Below, piece by piece: positions 31,830 through 39,985 of a stretch of DNA of 42,278 nucleotides (within the stretch, counting starts at the first letter, position 1; every line of letters begins with the position of its first letter). Location of the stretch: positions 1-42,278 of the IMG/VR virus record IMGVR_UViG_3300025849_003104. One strand, 5' to 3'. This DNA is from a virus. The notes under the pieces were generated by a model. The model saw only the letters and a program-made list of their open reading frames with translations, searched no databases and was not told where the DNA came from. Both the position numbers and the translations under genes were made by a program.

Positions 31830-32776
31830 GAAAATTCTTGTTTTAAAAAATTAGTTACTGAATCTGATATAATCTCATGTAATAATTTTGAAGGATGGTT
31901 GTTTTGTGTCCATTTGAATTCATCAGATATCCACAAGTTATCTTTTTTAGGTAATTCACATAAACTATTATATGATGTATTTACTAACTTAATAGGTATA
32001 ATTTTATTTTTTATATAATCTACAACATCTTGTTCTGATATTGTTTTAAAAATTTCATTATCTAAATCATTCCAATGACCTATTATATAAACAGGTATAT
32101 TTATTTTCTTAATTATATTAATCATTTTACGATATGTTCTTAAATGCATATCGTACTCAAATTTACTATGTAAACCGTATATTTGCTGTAATTTTATTGC
32201 ATTATCTATTGATATTGTATTTTTAAAAAATTCATTAAATTCGTTAGGATGTTGTTCGAATGGTGCATTTTTAAATTTATAATCCCAATTAAACCAATAA
32301 TACATAAAATTAGATAATGATGAATGATAATTACAATTAATTCCATGTTCGTTTCGTAAATATTTTTTACCCGATTGAAAGTCATCTCTATTCATACCAG
32401 TTAAATTTAATACTATACAAGAAAAGGTTTCACTAGAATTTGATTCTAATATTTCATTTATAAAATCAAATGCTTCAATATTATCACCTCCATTTACTCC
32501 TTTAGAAAAAAATAAAGTATTTAGATTTTCTGAAACTAGTGTTGGAAATTTGTATTTATGTCTGATTATAGATGATGTACCTCCATATGACATATGTTCA
32601 AACCTTGGCCAATTGTAGTAATAATGGTTTGGAACGTTTGAATGTATCTCATTTCCATCAGAATCTACCTCTGGTATCTTGGTTAATGATTTTATATAAC
32701 TTCTATATCTTTCATCATACAACTCCAATCCCTCTCCAAAAGTAAATGAATCACCTGTAAATATTATTGGTTTCAT
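31826..32776 (-). CDS. SGNH-like protein, tandem copy B, catalytic Asp replaced
   Basis: A 316-residue paralogue of copy A. It begins with 18 identical residues (MKPIIFTGDSFTFGEGLE), has NGGDNIEAFDF as the second block and IIKKINIPVYIIGHW in the core. In the C-terminal block the sequence is WTQNNHPSKLLHEIISDS: the His is kept but the position three residues before it is Gln, not Asp. Either the triad is completed by another residue or the copy is catalytically altered. ATGA overlaps on both sides. Confidence 0.75.
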   Translation of the reverse strand: MKPIIFTGDSFTFGEGLELYDERYRSYIKSLTKIPEVDSDGNEIHSNVPNHYYYNWPRFEHMSYGGTSSIIRHKYKFPTLVSENLNTLFFSKGVNGGDNIEAFDFINEILESNSSETFSCIVLNLTGMNRDDFQSGKKYLRNEHGINCNYHSSLSNFMYYWFNWDYKFKNAPFEQHPNEFNEFFKNTISIDNAIKLQQIYGLHSKFEYDMHLRTYRKMINIIKKINIPVYIIGHWNDLDNEIFKTISEQDVVDYIKNKIIPIKLVNTSYNSLCELPKKDNLWISDEFKWTQNNHPSKLLHEIISDSVTNFLKQEFS

Positions 32777-33759
32777 GTGTATATTTGTTTTAAGTAAGAT
32801 GAAACTGATTTTCCTATATATTCGTGCATTTTTTTAGTTGGATGCATATTTGATGTCCATGGAAATTCTTTATGTATCCATATATTAGAATATGGTAAAA
32901 AATTTTCATATACAATATTATCGTAAAATTTATTTTCTACTTTAATTGGTATTATATTATCTATGATATTTTCTTTTATCTTAGAATCGTTCGATAGTTT
33001 TTTTAATATTATGTTATCATACTTTTCCCAATGTCCTATAAAGTAAAATGGTAGATTTGTTTTTTGAATTATTTCAATGATATTATAGTAATTTAAACGT
33101 TGCATTTCTAGTTCAAAGTTATCATGAGTTTTATATTCATCTTGAAGTATCTGTGCACTATTAATATCTATTGAATTAGAACCATTGAATATTCTACTAT
33201 ACTCAGACTCATTTTCTTTAAAAGTTTTATTACCATGTTCATGATTCCAAGTAAACCAATTTATCACAAACTTATTTAAACTAGAATTTTCATTTATGTG
33301 ATTATTATTTATTGTAAAATTTACATTTAAATTTTTATGTAACCATTTCTTAGAGTATTCCATATCATCCCTCCACATGCAAGTCATGTTCATAACGACA
33401 CATGAGAAATCTGAGGGTGAGTTTGTTTTTAATGTTCTATTTACAAAATTTAATGCACTATAAGTATTATATCCATTTTCTCCTGGTGAGAAATATGGAA
33501 CATCTAATGTTTCAGATACTATGGTTGAAAACCTTAATTTATTTCTAGTATTTGCTGCAGTACCTCCCCATGCCATTGGTTCAAATCTTGCCCAATTGTA
33601 ATAATAGTAATCTGCATATTTTGAATATACTTTATTTCCATCGGAATCTACCTCTGGTATCTTAGTTAATGATTTTACATGATTTTTATATGCATCATCA
33701 TATAACTCTAAACCTTCACCAAATGTAAATGAATCTCCTGTAAATATTATTGGTTTCAT
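32773..33759 (-). CDS. SGNH-like protein, tandem copy C, catalytic Asp replaced
   Basis: A 328-residue paralogue, closest to copy B (both have KIPEVDSDGN near residue 32). Block I is the same as in A and B; second block ENGYNTYSALNF; core TNLPFYFIGHW. The C-terminal block is WTSNMHPTKKMHEYIGKS with Ser at the position of the catalytic Asp. It joins neighbours by ATGA or 1-base overlaps. Like copy B it may have changed its catalytic chemistry or become a binding protein. Confidence 0.75.
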   Translation of the reverse strand: MKPIIFTGDSFTFGEGLELYDDAYKNHVKSLTKIPEVDSDGNKVYSKYADYYYYNWARFEPMAWGGTAANTRNKLRFSTIVSETLDVPYFSPGENGYNTYSALNFVNRTLKTNSPSDFSCVVMNMTCMWRDDMEYSKKWLHKNLNVNFTINNNHINENSSLNKFVINWFTWNHEHGNKTFKENESEYSRIFNGSNSIDINSAQILQDEYKTHDNFELEMQRLNYYNIIEIIQKTNLPFYFIGHWEKYDNIILKKLSNDSKIKENIIDNIIPIKVENKFYDNIVYENFLPYSNIWIHKEFPWTSNMHPTKKMHEYIGKSVSSYLKQIYT

Positions 33760-34346
33760 TATAGTAACTCTTTTGTGATTATGTTATTATAAATATCCAT
33801 AGCAAAATTATAGTTTCCTTCAACTCCCATATGCCAACCATCTATTCCTCGTGGGTATTTTTTTAAATATTTTTTAGTAAAATCAATATCAACTATAACT
33901 GAATCTGTTATATCAAAATAGTAATCAAATTCAGATGAAACTAGTAAATTGTATAATTTTATATTTTTGTTTTTGAGAAATAAATTAACTTGGTTTACGA
34001 TAGTTTGATTATCAAACTTTTCATTGTAAGTAGTGTGAAACTCTTTGAACCAAGTTTCACTTCGACCAGTTCCCCATGAGTTTATTAAACCAGTGTGAGT
34101 ATTTTTATTTTTAAAAAAATGATATCTATCGGAGTATGTCCATAGAATTATTACAGTATCATCTTTTTGAAATTCAAATGTATAGATGTTGTGTTGAATA
34201 GTTCTATTACTTCCACCTGCCTCTGCTAAATTAATAAGTTCTTTATCAAGTTTTTTTGATAATATAGATGGCCATGAATCTTTAGATGGAGTTTCTAATC
34301 CCTCACAAATAGTATGACTACATCCTAGTGTAATCAATCTACTCAT
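33759..34346 (-). CDS. SGNH-like protein, fourth in the array
   Basis: A 195-residue, more compact SGNH protein: block I RLITLGCSHTICEGLETP, block III AGGSNRTIQHN (about residue 43) and the C-terminal D-x-x-H in RGIDGWHMGVEGN. A full triad is present, unlike copies B and C. It is not closely related to A-C and more like the 27361-28179 and 2068-2883 proteins. It overlaps both neighbours by 1 and 4 bases. Confidence 0.75.
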   Translation of the reverse strand: MSRLITLGCSHTICEGLETPSKDSWPSILSKKLDKELINLAEAGGSNRTIQHNIYTFEFQKDDTVIILWTYSDRYHFFKNKNTHTGLINSWGTGRSETWFKEFHTTYNEKFDNQTIVNQVNLFLKNKNIKLYNLLVSSEFDYYFDITDSVIVDIDFTKKYLKKYPRGIDGWHMGVEGNYNFAMDIYNNIITKELL

Positions 34347-35065
34347 AACATATGTTTTGTAATTTTAGATTTTATTTTTGACCAAAAATTATCTACTCTA
34401 TCATACTGATGATATATTCCATATTCTTTATTCATATCCCACTCAGTACATGATAAATTAATTACAGTATCATCTTTTATTATATTGTAATTGTATTTTG
34501 TATATGCAAGAATATTCAATGCCATTTGGTCTACTGTACTTTTCTTTACTTTTAATTCTGATTTGAAGGTGTAATTAAACACATCTTCAAACAGATTTAT
34601 AATATTTTTATTCTTCCCTAACACTACACCTGCACATAAATGATGTTTGTTTTTAATTGTATCGTATTTAGTAGGATACATTTTCATCATTTCTTTTGTA
34701 GCCCATTCATTATTTTCTAGGGAGTAATCTCCGTCAATTCCTATGAATAAGTCATAAGCTGGTAATAATATTGGATTTCTGTGAAAGTAAACATCACGAG
34801 AATCTGTAACTAATACTTGTTCGTATTGATTATAATTTTTTAGTATATTGGATATATCTTCAAATCTTTTAGTTACAACTTGTATATTATTAAGGTCTCT
34901 TTCATAAATCTTCCAACCATTTTGAATTAAAAAATTTTTAGTAGAAGAGTCACAATCATAAACAACCATAACTTTTTCATCAGTATAACCTGATTGATTT
35001 AATGATTCTACGAAAGTATATAGTTGAGTTTTTGTGTAATTGTATGATGAAGAAATTATAACCAT
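34343..35065 (-). CDS. Glycosyltransferase-like protein, paralogue of 15964-16722
   Basis: A 240-residue GT-A-like protein: N-terminal VIISSSYNYTKTQLYTFVES, DXD-like VLVTDSRDVYFHRNP (about residue 84), C-terminal HQYDRVD. It matches the 15964-16722 protein across its length. It starts right behind the terminator at 35069-35095: the T-run occupies the place of a ribosome binding site and no Shine-Dalgarno is present, so expression may depend on read-through or on another start. Confidence 0.7.
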   Translation of the reverse strand: MVIISSSYNYTKTQLYTFVESLNQSGYTDEKVMVVYDCDSSTKNFLIQNGWKIYERDLNNIQVVTKRFEDISNILKNYNQYEQVLVTDSRDVYFHRNPILLPAYDLFIGIDGDYSLENNEWATKEMMKMYPTKYDTIKNKHHLCAGVVLGKNKNIINLFEDVFNYTFKSELKVKKSTVDQMALNILAYTKYNYNIIKDDTVINLSCTEWDMNKEYGIYHQYDRVDNFWSKIKSKITKHML

Positions 35066-35068
35066 AAT

Positions 35069-35095
35069 AAAAAAAGGGGGAAATTAATCCCCCCT
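35069..35095 (-). terminator. Rho-independent terminator after the TonB-dependent receptor
   Basis: Minus strand: GGGGG stem, ATTAATTT-type loop, CCCCC, then seven T, 14 bases after the receptor stop at 35109. The T-run ends three bases before the ATG of the next gene (35065). It should separate receptor transcription from the SGNH block, unless read-through occurs. Confidence 0.85.
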
Positions 35096-35108
35096 TATTT
35101 ATATTTTT

Positions 35109-37817
35109 TTAGAATCTGTATTTTAGAGAAGCGTTCCATGTACGTCCGAATCCGAACCATACTGAGTTTCTCGTATCAACACCATTCCAAGTTGTTGAAG
35201 TTGAAGTTGCGTGAATGTTAGAATTTGATTCTGCAATATAAACAGTATCAAATAAGTTATTAACATTAGCTCTAAAGGAAATTCCTTTGCCAATATTAAC
35301 AGTAACACCACCATCTACTAAACCATACGAAGGAAGTTTTAATGCTCCATCGTTATCAGGTGAAGTAAACGCCGAATCAGTAATAGAGTAATCAGCATAT
35401 AATCCATCTATGAATCTATATCCTAAATCTACATTGAATCTACCTAATCTGTAATCAGCTTCAAAGTAAGAAGTAAATTGTGCTGCATCACCAACTTTAG
35501 CATCTTTTGTGTAAAGAGTACCTGTACCAATTGATTGTTGTTGGTCATCGAATAATTCAGCTGAGAAATCTTTTGTATATCTCCAATCACCGATTGATAA
35601 CATACCTTTAAGAGTTAATTGGTTTGTTGGTCTATATGTACCTTCAAACTCAATACCATTGTGTACTACATCAATGTTTCTAAATTGTGCTGAACCATCA
35701 ACACCTTGTTGGTTAGATAAACTTCTTGTAACGAATCTGTTACCCCATGTTGTAGAGTAAAGGTTTACGTTAGCATTAAATTTAGCTGATGTGAATCCAT
35801 ATCCTAATTCTACTGAACGAATTTCTTCATTTTGTAAATCATCATTAACTACGTTTGCGTAGTTAGGGAATACAGTTCCAAACTGAGGTTGTCTTGAAAT
35901 GAAACCTGCGTTGAAGAATACATTTGAGTTATCATTAAAGTTGTAGTTTGCACCACCTTTAAGATATCCACCACCTACATTAACTTTTTCAGATAATGGT
36001 AGTGCTGGTTGGTCAAATAAATCTTCTCTTTGGAATGATTGATTAGATAAACCTGCTTGTAATACTGCAGTTAGTTTATAATCATCATTGTATTCAATTA
36101 AACCATTAACACCTTGCCATCCAACATATCCAATGTTGTAATAATCAATCTTAGGACCTCTAATTCCAGTATCTTGGAATGGGTTTGCTTCGATTGTAGT
36201 GTTAATAATTTGTCCTGCTGAGTTCTTGTTACCAGTTGAGTAGTAACCATCAAATCCCATTAGGTTATTTACAGTTCTATAATGATATCCTTTATAGTTT
36301 CTTAAATCGAATCCGATTGAGTACTTAAAGTTACCACTATCGATTTCTAAGTTAGAGATTGCTCCAACCCAGTCATGAGAGTTCATAGATGCTCTTCTAA
36401 TAAGACCAGCTCTATTTACACCATCATCTCTGAATCCATTAGATGCGATAAGTTGTCCTTCATATCCACTAATACCACCACTATAAGCATCGGTATTAGA
36501 AGTTTGGAATGCAACTACTGCATCGTAATCGATAAATCCATCTGCAGTTCTTGAACCTCTACCATTTTCTAAGTAGTGTTCAGTTAAATCTTTTCTGAAA
36601 GGTAAGATATCAGTTTCCGAGTTGTAGTAATTTCTACCTCTTGGACCTGTTCCACCACCTCTACCTGCCGAACCATATAAGGAGGTAGCAAGTTTAACGT
36701 TATCAGAAATATCCCAATCCCAGTTAAATGTTGCTAATGGTTTGTTGTAGAAGTTTCTTCTCATTGAGAATTCTTCACCTTGGTAAGTACCACCATTTGA
36801 GTTCCATCTTCTATCGATACCTTCAGTACCGAAGTTTTGGTAATCTCTAATAGATACCCATACATCTCTTTGGTGATGCCATTGTCCAGCACCTAAGAAA
36901 GAAAAGTTTACATCGTGTTTAGAACCTTCAGGTGAATATCCTAATGCAAAGAAGTAAGTGTAACCCTCACCACTTGTATTATAGATATATCCATCACCTT
37001 CCCATCTTGTTAATAGGAAAGATGAAGCCCATCCATTCTCACTTTTACCTGTGTTGTAAGTAACAGTAGATTTTAAGTAACCATCGTTACCTGCCATCTG
37101 AGTTACAGAACCACCTTCTTCTTTTTCAGCAGCTCTTGTAAAGATTGATACAGTTCCACCTACTGATGGTACTGCTAATCTTGAAGCTCCTAAACCTCTC
37201 TGAATTTGGATTCCACTTGCAACATCTGTTAAACCTTGCCAGTTAGACCAATAAACCCATCCATTTTCCATATCGTTAACTGGTTGCCCATTGATAAGGA
37301 ATGATGTATTTCTTTGGTCGAATCCTCTTAAAGAGATTCTTGAATCACCATATCCACCACCTTGTTTGGTAGCGTAGACACCAGGTGTCTTGTTCATGAT
37401 TTCTGGGAACTCTAAGTTACCCACCTTTAGTGCAATTTCACTTGCCCTAATCGTTGATACTGCTACTGGTGTTTCTCTCACCTTCGCAACATCAATTACT
37501 CCTGATGTAACAACTACTTCTTGAAGTGTATTCAAGCTTTGTAGAAGTTCAACAGAGATTCCATTGATTGCCTCAACTTCTGCTGTTTCATATCCAAGAT
37601 ACGAAATAACAAGAGTACTTCCTGCAACCGCAGATTCTAAACTAAATTTACCATCAAAATCAGTTACAACTCCGGTCAAGGTTTTGAAGTCTTTGACCCA
37701 AACAGTTGCTCCTGGTAATGGTGATTTAGTATCAGAATCTAGTACTACCCCACTAACTTGTGCGAAAGTAATAAATGATGATAACATCATCAATCCAACT
37801 AATAATAGTTTTTTCAT
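35109..37817 (-). CDS. TonB-dependent receptor with carboxypeptidase-D-like N-domain
   Basis: A full-length outer-membrane TonB-dependent receptor, about 902 residues from ATG 37817 (MKKLLLVGLMMLSSFITFAQ, a good signal peptide); an in-frame ATG at 37850 would add eleven residues (MFNLNKNGNLI) that spoil it. In order: signal peptide, carboxypeptidase-D-like regulatory domain (VSGVVLDSDTKSPLPGATVW), a TonB-box-like LQEVVVT, plug domain (NKTPGVYATKQGGGYGDSRI to VPSVGGTVSIFT), and a 22-strand-type barrel ending in aromatic KYRF. This is the usual Bacteroidota layout. The open frame is intact. Substrate unknown. Being on the same strand between phage replication genes and the SGNH block, it appears to be phage cargo of host origin. 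Confidence 0.9.
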   Translation of the reverse strand: MKKLLLVGLMMLSSFITFAQVSGVVLDSDTKSPLPGATVWVKDFKTLTGVVTDFDGKFSLESAVAGSTLVISYLGYETAEVEAINGISVELLQSLNTLQEVVVTSGVIDVAKVRETPVAVSTIRASEIALKVGNLEFPEIMNKTPGVYATKQGGGYGDSRISLRGFDQRNTSFLINGQPVNDMENGWVYWSNWQGLTDVASGIQIQRGLGASRLAVPSVGGTVSIFTRAAEKEEGGSVTQMAGNDGYLKSTVTYNTGKSENGWASSFLLTRWEGDGYIYNTSGEGYTYFFALGYSPEGSKHDVNFSFLGAGQWHHQRDVWVSIRDYQNFGTEGIDRRWNSNGGTYQGEEFSMRRNFYNKPLATFNWDWDISDNVKLATSLYGSAGRGGGTGPRGRNYYNSETDILPFRKDLTEHYLENGRGSRTADGFIDYDAVVAFQTSNTDAYSGGISGYEGQLIASNGFRDDGVNRAGLIRRASMNSHDWVGAISNLEIDSGNFKYSIGFDLRNYKGYHYRTVNNLMGFDGYYSTGNKNSAGQIINTTIEANPFQDTGIRGPKIDYYNIGYVGWQGVNGLIEYNDDYKLTAVLQAGLSNQSFQREDLFDQPALPLSEKVNVGGGYLKGGANYNFNDNSNVFFNAGFISRQPQFGTVFPNYANVVNDDLQNEEIRSVELGYGFTSAKFNANVNLYSTTWGNRFVTRSLSNQQGVDGSAQFRNIDVVHNGIEFEGTYRPTNQLTLKGMLSIGDWRYTKDFSAELFDDQQQSIGTGTLYTKDAKVGDAAQFTSYFEADYRLGRFNVDLGYRFIDGLYADYSITDSAFTSPDNDGALKLPSYGLVDGGVTVNIGKGISFRANVNNLFDTVYIAESNSNIHATSTSTTWNGVDTRNSVWFGFGRTWNASLKYRF

Positions 37818-38128
37818 AATTAAATTTCCATTTTTATTTAAATTAAACATAACATATTCATACTACAAATCCTCCTTAATGAAATTATAGTAAATTTTAA
37901 TATTTTCGTGTATTGTATTTGTGCTTGTAAAGTTCCCCAGATTAGGGGTGTAAGTGCTATCACAACTTTCGTTGTTTGTAATGTCTTGTAGATTGTTCAT
38001 ATAAACCTGATTCATCTGTTAATAACTATTGTATATATCTAAAAAAGTGATTAAACTTCTTTAACTTTATGTTAACTTTTTCTTTATAATTGCCTAGTTT
38101 AGTAATGACTTTATTTCTGAGTATATCA
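37818..38128. promoter_or_regulatory. Leader region between gp44 and the TonB-dependent receptor
   Basis: This 311-base gap holds: a weakly supported 37-codon frame with TTG start (38139-38026); a 50-codon frame (38015-37863, listed separately); an AAGGAGGA Shine-Dalgarno (37870-37877) that points to an ATG at 37861 followed by only seven codons and a stop, not to the receptor start; and an inverted repeat CCCCTAATCTGGGG (37935-37948). No -33/-7 promoter of the P1 type was found. The layout suggests a translated leader before the receptor gene. Confidence 0.4.
37863..38015 (-). CDS. Possible 50-residue peptide gene upstream of the receptor
   Basis: ATG 38015 to TAG 37863 reads MNQVYMNNLQDITNNESCDS, then TYTPNLGNFTSTNTIHENIK and IYYNFIKEDL. 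It is hydrophilic, Asn/Thr-rich, without signal peptide, and unlike anything I recognise. Its final codons contain AAGGAGGA, the Shine-Dalgarno that then faces the mini-frame at 37861. No good ribosome site precedes its own ATG. Could be a real small gene or chance. Confidence 0.4.
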   Translation of the reverse strand: MNQVYMNNLQDITNNESCDSTYTPNLGNFTSTNTIHENIKIYYNFIKEDL

Positions 38129-39073
38129 TTATAAAGCAACTATCTGTATGATACAACTCATAAAGGTAATTTCCTTATCTACAACCAAAGCATCTTTGTG
38201 TTGTGATTCTGATAAAATTAGTATAATATTGGAAGTATTAGAACCTCCATAGTCATCTACCTTTTCATATAAGAAGGTATATAGTTCTGTAAAATCTTGG
38301 ATTCTAGCATCAGCAACAGCCTGTCTGATATTCTTCCATTTGTTTGGTTTTGAATCATTTGATTTAAGAATTTCAACTATTTTTGATTTGATATCTGAAT
38401 CAATTACAGAGGTTGTATCGAGTTTTAATTTTCCCTTGGATGAATTTAGTTGACAGGTATTAATAATCTTTCTAATATCAGGATATGAACTATCAATGAT
38501 AGGTACAAGGTCTTTTGGTTCGAATGCAATTTCTTCTTTACCTAAAATCTGTGAGATTTGTACTGCAACATCTTTTTTAGTTGGAGGAACAATCTGAAAT
38601 GTTTGACATCTACTTTGAATTGGATTAATAACTTTCTCAACATAATTACAAGTTAGAATAAATCTACAATGTTTTGAGAATGTTTCCATTAAGTTTCTAA
38701 GTATTGCCTGTGCATTTGGTGTCATGTAATCAAACTCATCAAGTATGATTATTTTCATATCTTTGAAACCAACTGTTGAAGCAAACCCTTTTACTTTGTT
38801 TCTAACTGTATCTACATTATTCTCATCGGATGCGTTTATGATTATATGGTCACAACTAATTGAATTTACAATTAACTTTGCTAGAGTTGTTTTACCTGTA
38901 CCTGCTTTACCAAAGAATAATAGGTGAGGTACATCCCCACTCTGAAGGTAATCACTTACCTTTTGTTTTAAATGTTCGTTACCAACATACTCTGTTAGTT
39001 TACGAGGTCTATATTTCTCTACCCATAGAGAATTATTTACTTCTTGATTTGTTGTATCTTCAAAGAATGCCAT
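38129..39073 (-). CDS. gp44: Clamp-loader large subunit (T4 gp44-like AAA+ ATPase)
   Basis: A 314-residue AAA+ protein of the replication factor C/gp44 class. N-terminal LWVEKYRPRKLTEYVGNEHL, Walker A FFGKAGTGKTTLAKL (about residues 53-67), Walker B IIILDEFDYM (about 107-116), sensor 1 FILTCNYVEKV (about 136-146) and the arginine-finger motif QSRCQTF (about 152). Length matches T4 gp44 (319). With gp62 and gp45 it loads the clamp for DNA replication and late transcription. Shares a TAATG junction with the glycosyltransferase-like gene upstream. Confidence 0.92.
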   Translation of the reverse strand: MAFFEDTTNQEVNNSLWVEKYRPRKLTEYVGNEHLKQKVSDYLQSGDVPHLLFFGKAGTGKTTLAKLIVNSISCDHIIINASDENNVDTVRNKVKGFASTVGFKDMKIIILDEFDYMTPNAQAILRNLMETFSKHCRFILTCNYVEKVINPIQSRCQTFQIVPPTKKDVAVQISQILGKEEIAFEPKDLVPIIDSSYPDIRKIINTCQLNSSKGKLKLDTTSVIDSDIKSKIVEILKSNDSKPNKWKNIRQAVADARIQDFTELYTFLYEKVDDYGGSNTSNIILILSESQHKDALVVDKEITFMSCIIQIVAL

Positions 39074-39750
39074 TATATTAATTGTTTTTTTATATTAGTT
39101 GATTGGTAAAAATGTACTAGTGAATTATCTGAATCTAAAATTGAATATCCCATTGCTAATCCTTCACCATTACCAATTCCTTTATAAACATTATGTTTAG
39201 TTAATGAAGTGTGTTCAAATAACGGTCTTAGTTTTTCAAATATAGTTATAAAATTTTTCATTTTTCTATTATAAGGAAGTATGAATACTCTTTCTAATAT
39301 TGTTGGGATTAAATTTAAATCATAATTTGATTTAAAAATACTTAATATATTATCCCAATAAGTATCTTCAAAGTATTCACTTTGGTGATTAACTAAATCA
39401 TTTGCTGATTTTATATCTCCCCAATGTCCCATATAATGAATATCAGTTATTGTATTTAAATCGATTTTCCATATTAAAGCTGGTACTTCTTTTAATCTAC
39501 CAACATCAATATAAAGAATTGATTTCTTTTTTTCTTTAGTTAATTTATATGTTAATGAAATCTTATCAAAATATCTAAAAAGATTTCTTTTATATTCTCT
39601 AACATCAGCAGATGGTAATGCTATTTTTACAGCCTCAATATCATCTGTATATATTACTAAGTTATAGTTTTTAGGTATTAATTTATAATCTTCTAAAAGA
39701 ATATCTATATATTTTTTACCAAACGCTATTAATAATATACTTTCATCCAT
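39073..39750 (-). CDS. Nucleotide-sugar transferase-like protein inserted among replication genes
   Basis: A 225-residue protein whose N-terminal half reads as a GT-A-like fold: LLIAFGKKYIDILLEDYKL, NYNLVIYTDDIEAVKI, a DXG in place of DXD in SILYIDVGRLKEVPALIW (about residue 78), then HYMGHWGDI, and a C-terminal GEGLAMGYSILDSD and HFYQS segment as in GT6/GT8-type enzymes. If active it needs a different metal site. It splits gp45-methyltransferase from gp44, an unusual place, so it is likely a later insertion. Confidence 0.55.
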   Translation of the reverse strand: MDESILLIAFGKKYIDILLEDYKLIPKNYNLVIYTDDIEAVKIALPSADVREYKRNLFRYFDKISLTYKLTKEKKKSILYIDVGRLKEVPALIWKIDLNTITDIHYMGHWGDIKSANDLVNHQSEYFEDTYWDNILSIFKSNYDLNLIPTILERVFILPYNRKMKNFITIFEKLRPLFEHTSLTKHNVYKGIGNGEGLAMGYSILDSDNSLVHFYQSTNIKKQLI

Positions 39751-39751
39751 G

Positions 39752-39976
39752 TTAGAATGTTGAGTTTTTAACCTCTTTGCAAAATTCTGATAATCTTTCT
39801 AATTTTTCAAGTAAAGATTGTTTTGAATTTTCATCAATACCTCTTTTATTAAGAGAGTTTAATTGTAATATCAAATCTTGTAAAGATTTTGAAACAACGA
39901 TTAATGCATCTTCTTTTGAATTTAGAAAATTATCTGATATTCTAAATTTGTTTGCTATTTGTTGTAAGTTTGCCAT
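39752..39976 (-). CDS. Small helical hypothetical protein
   Basis: A 74-residue protein, nearly all helix (MANLQQIANKFRISDN; later KQSLLEKLERLSEFCKEVK) with a heptad-like pattern that could form a coiled coil. No signal, membrane segment or recognised family. One base separates it from the glycosyltransferase-like gene. Could be a replication accessory factor; unknown. Confidence 0.6.
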   Translation of the reverse strand: MANLQQIANKFRISDNFLNSKEDALIVVSKSLQDLILQLNSLNKRGIDENSKQSLLEKLERLSEFCKEVKNSTF

Positions 39977-39985
39977 AATTTTAAT

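Noticed and set aside
37935-37948. Possible cobalamin-type riboswitch before the TonB-dependent receptor
   Set aside because: There is an inverted repeat but no B12-box or conserved riboswitch core, and a small reading frame covers the area.
38026-38139. 37-codon frame with TTG start downstream of gp44
   Set aside because: No Shine-Dalgarno, no ATG and only compositional plausibility; noted in the leader entry but not called a gene.
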